7,075 bases of DNA from Patescibacteria group bacterium (GTDB taxonomy: Bacteria; Patescibacteriota; Doudnabacteria; UBA920), in contig JAMCYA010000035.1 of assembly GCA_023473845.1 (NCBI GenBank), positions 1-7,075 of the forward strand. The letters run 5' to 3'. The notes beneath the pieces are model-generated. The model made no database searches, was not told the DNA's origin, and saw only the letters and a list, made by a program, of their open reading frames with translations. Shown piece after piece: positions 5,358 to 7,075 of the stretch. Made by a program: the position numbers and the translations under genes. The stretch's first letter is position 1, and each line of letters begins with the position of its first letter.

Positions 5358-7075
5358 TTATTCCTTGCTGACCCTTAAAATTTCCTCTATGGTTGTCAGG
5401 CCCTGGGCGGCTTTCATAAACCCGTCTTCCCACATAAGCACCATTCCCTCTTTTTCGGCCTCATCCTGAATCTCCTGCGAACTTTTATGCTCCATAATCA
5501 ACGAACCCACCAAAGGCGTCACTTCCAAAATTTCGTAAATGCCCATGCGCCCCTTATAACCGGTTTTATTGCACTTGTCGCAGCCTGCGCCTTTAAAAAA
5601 CTGCAGATCTTTGGGGTCTTTTACCTTGGCCGGCAGATTGCCTTCGCGCTGCATGGCGGGAATCAGCTTTTCCAGATGGAACAGCTTGGTAATGGTTACC
5701 CAGGTGGCCTCATCCAATTTAATCGGGGCCTTGCACTCCTGGCAGACTTTTCTCACCAAACGCTGGGCCAAGACCGCGTTGACCGTAGAGGCAATTAAGT
5801 AGGACTCCATGCCAATATCCAACAGGCGGGGCAGAGCGGCCGCGGCACTGTTGGTGTGCAAGGTGGAAAAAACCACGTGGCCGGTCATGGCAGCATGCAT
5901 GGCCTCTTCCGCGGTTTCTTTGTCGCGAATTTCACCAATCATGATAATGTTCGGATCCTGCCGGAGCAAAGCGCGCAGGCCCATGGCAAAAGTCAGGCCG
6001 ATTTTGGGGTTAACCTGCATCTGGTTGGCGCCGGGAATGCGGTATTCGACCGGATCCTCAATGGTGGAAATGTTTACGGACTTGGTATTCATCATGGAGA
6101 GCACCGTGTACAGCGTGGTGGATTTGCCGCTCCCTGTAGGCCCGGTCACCAGCAGCATGCCGTGGGGTTTTTTTACGTTGCGCAAAATTGTCTCATAGGC
6201 GCTTTTGCCAAAGCCCAAATCTTCCAAAGAAGCCGCCTTGGCCGATTCATCCAACAAGCGGATAACCACCTTTTCCCCGTCAAAAATGGGGATGGTGGAA
6301 ATACGCAGGGAAAACTTATAGCCTTCTTTTTCAATCTTAAAGCGGCCGTCCTGGGGCAGCCGGTGCTCGTCAATCTTGAGGTTGGACAGCACTTTTATGC
6401 GCGCCACAATGGCGGCCTGAATAATTTTCGGCAAAGTCATCACGTCATGCAAGACGCCGTCAATGCGGTAGCGCACAATGACGGAATTTTCCTGGGGCTC
6501 AATGTGGATATCCGAAGCCTTTTCGAACACGGCGTACTCCAGGAGCGTGTCCACAACCCGGATAACCGGAATCTCTTCCGCGGCCTTTTTTAAGGTGGCC
6601 CCCATGTCGGGCTCAGGCTCGCCGTCTGCAGGCTGGGTTTCCACGGAAATCGGCTGGCCCGTAGGCGTAAACAAATGGCCAATCTCCTTTTCCAGGGAAG
6701 CGTGGTATTTGGACAAGCCGAATTCCAGACTGGTTTTGCCAATTAAAAAAACTTTAATCTTCAGCCCGGTTTTTTTCTGAATAAACTCCTTGGTCTGCAA
6801 ATCCTGCGGGTCAGTCATGGCCAAAGACAGCTCGTCTTTGGTTTTGGCAAAGCTAATGACCTGGTGGCGGTGGGCAATCGGTTCCGGCACCAAATTCAGC
6901 ACATCCTGGGGGATTTGCTGCTGGGTTAAGTCCGCCACTTCCACGCCCAAGAGTTCGGCCTCCAGCTTTAAAAGCTGGGGTTCGGTCACAACTTTTTTTT
7001 GCAGCAAAAATTCTTCCCATGGCACATTGCCTTTGACCATGAGGCGTTCTTTTTCCAGCTGAATATCTATGCGGG
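5358..7075 (-). CDS. pilB: type IV pilus extension ATPase PilB, N-terminus cut by window edge
   Basis: PilB is the hexameric GspE/PilB-family ATPase that powers pilus extension through PilC. Residues are counted from the Met at 7040. An N-terminal MshEN/GspE-N-like domain (about 8-115) is followed by an acidic, Pro-rich linker (about 125-150). The ATPase core has 'VRYRIDG' (189-195) and 'RLPQDGR' (227-233). Walker A is GPTGSGKST (300-308), the Asp box is TIEDPVEYR (326-334), the Walker B region is NIIMIGEIRD (364-373) with Glu370, and the His box is TGHVVFSTLHTN (386-397). Two CxxC pairs (Cys433/436 and Cys487/490) form the tetracysteine zinc site typical of PilB and GspE, which PilT lacks. 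The frame stays open upstream of Met7040 to the edge (RIDIQLEKERL), no good Shine-Dalgarno site precedes that Met, and its domain begins abruptly. The true start is therefore probably outside the window. pilC follows after 4 nt. Confidence 0.95.
   Translation of the reverse strand, partial: RIDIQLEKERLMVKGNVPWEEFLLQKKVVTEPQLLKLEAELLGVEVADLTQQQIPQDVLNLVPEPIAHRHQVISFAKTKDELSLAMTDPQDLQTKEFIQKKTGLKIKVFLIGKTSLEFGLSKYHASLEKEIGHLFTPTGQPISVETQPADGEPEPDMGATLKKAAEEIPVIRVVDTLLEYAVFEKASDIHIEPQENSVIVRYRIDGVLHDVMTLPKIIQAAIVARIKVLSNLKIDEHRLPQDGRFKIEKEGYKFSLRISTIPIFDGEKVVIRLLDESAKAASLEDLGFGKSAYETILRNVKKPHGMLLVTGPTGSGKSTTLYTVLSMMNTKSVNISTIEDPVEYRIPGANQMQVNPKIGLTFAMGLRALLRQDPNIIMIGEIRDKETAEEAMHAAMTGHVVFSTLHTNSAAAALPRLLDIGMESYLIASTVNAVLAQRLVRKVCQECKAPIKLDEATWVTITKLFHLEKLIPAMQREGNLPAKVKDPKDLQFFKGAGCDKCNKTGYKGRMGIYEILEVTPLVGSLIMEHKSSQEIQDEAEKEGMVLMWEDGFMKAAQGLTTIEEILRVSKE
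5361..5366 (-). promoter_or_regulatory. Shine-Dalgarno site of pilC, inside pilB
   Basis: AAGGAA lies 7 nt before the pilC ATG and is formed exactly by the last two sense codons of pilB (AAG GAA, Lys-Glu) ahead of its TAA. It confirms the pilC start at 5353. Confidence 0.8.

Noticed and set aside
5856..6593. Open frame of 245 codons on the plus strand
   Set aside because: It lies wholly antisense to the PilB ATPase core, whose Walker and Cys motifs are intact. The translation is rich in His, Gln and Phe without any recognisable motif, as expected from an antisense frame.
5358..7040. PilB as a complete 560-residue protein starting at Met7040
   Set aside because: The frame remains open upstream to the window edge, no adequate Shine-Dalgarno site precedes this Met, and the N-terminal domain seems to begin mid-helix. 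I treat it as an internal Met of a gene cut by the window edge.
5358..7075. Retraction ATPase PilT instead of PilB
   Set aside because: The tetracysteine site (Cys433/436/487/490), the long N-terminal domain and the total length fit PilB/GspE, not the shorter PilT, which lacks these.
1..7075. Mobile element, CRISPR array, toxin-antitoxin or phage remnants
   Set aside because: No direct-repeat arrays, transposase or integrase motifs, or tRNA-adjacent duplicated ends were seen. Both tRNAs are intact, and their flanks are explained by terminators and neighbouring genes.

Overview
The window looks like chromosomal DNA of a small-genome, monoderm-like bacterium, most likely a member of the Candidate Phyla Radiation (Patescibacteria). 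This is inferred from the compact pilB-pilC-pilM-pilN-pilO order with no room for pilP or pilQ after pilO, the short or absent intergenic gaps, the mostly weak Shine-Dalgarno sites and the divergent protein sequences. No rRNA or other phylogenetic marker is present to prove it. About 2,200 codons are read without an in-frame TGA, and the seven stop codons visible are TAA or TAG. The standard bacterial code therefore applies, which argues against the UGA-recoding Gracilibacteria and Absconditabacteria.

Layout: (1) 1-939, minus strand: most of holA, the DNA polymerase III delta subunit, cut by the left edge. (2) 948-1112, plus strand: a complete tRNA-Lys(CUU) transcription unit with a consensus promoter, a tRNA with encoded CCA and a long-stem intrinsic terminator. 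(3) 1111-1619, minus strand: promoter, tRNA-Arg(UCG), then a small VOC (glyoxalase-fold) protein gene only 15 nt behind the tRNA. This unit runs towards the tRNA-Lys terminator. (4) 1603-1646, minus strand: the terminator of the pilus operon, packed against the tRNA-Arg promoter, with a second overlapping hairpin. (5) 1648-7075, minus strand: a type IV pilus operon transcribed pilB-pilC-pilM-pilN-pilO-small membrane protein. Its promoter and the first codons of pilB lie beyond the right edge.

How the genes fit together: PilB is the cytoplasmic extension ATPase and PilC the inner-membrane platform protein it acts on. PilM is an actin-like cytoplasmic protein that binds the N-terminal INLLP peptide of PilN, and PilN and PilO form the membrane-anchored alignment complex. 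The unrecognised 100-residue single-pass protein at the end of the operon sits where a PilP-like component would be found and is the best candidate for an undescribed part. Pilins, pilT and the prepilin peptidase are not in the window. Nothing suggests a mobile element, CRISPR array or defence system. There is no gene-free stretch longer than about 70 bases apart from the tRNA units.
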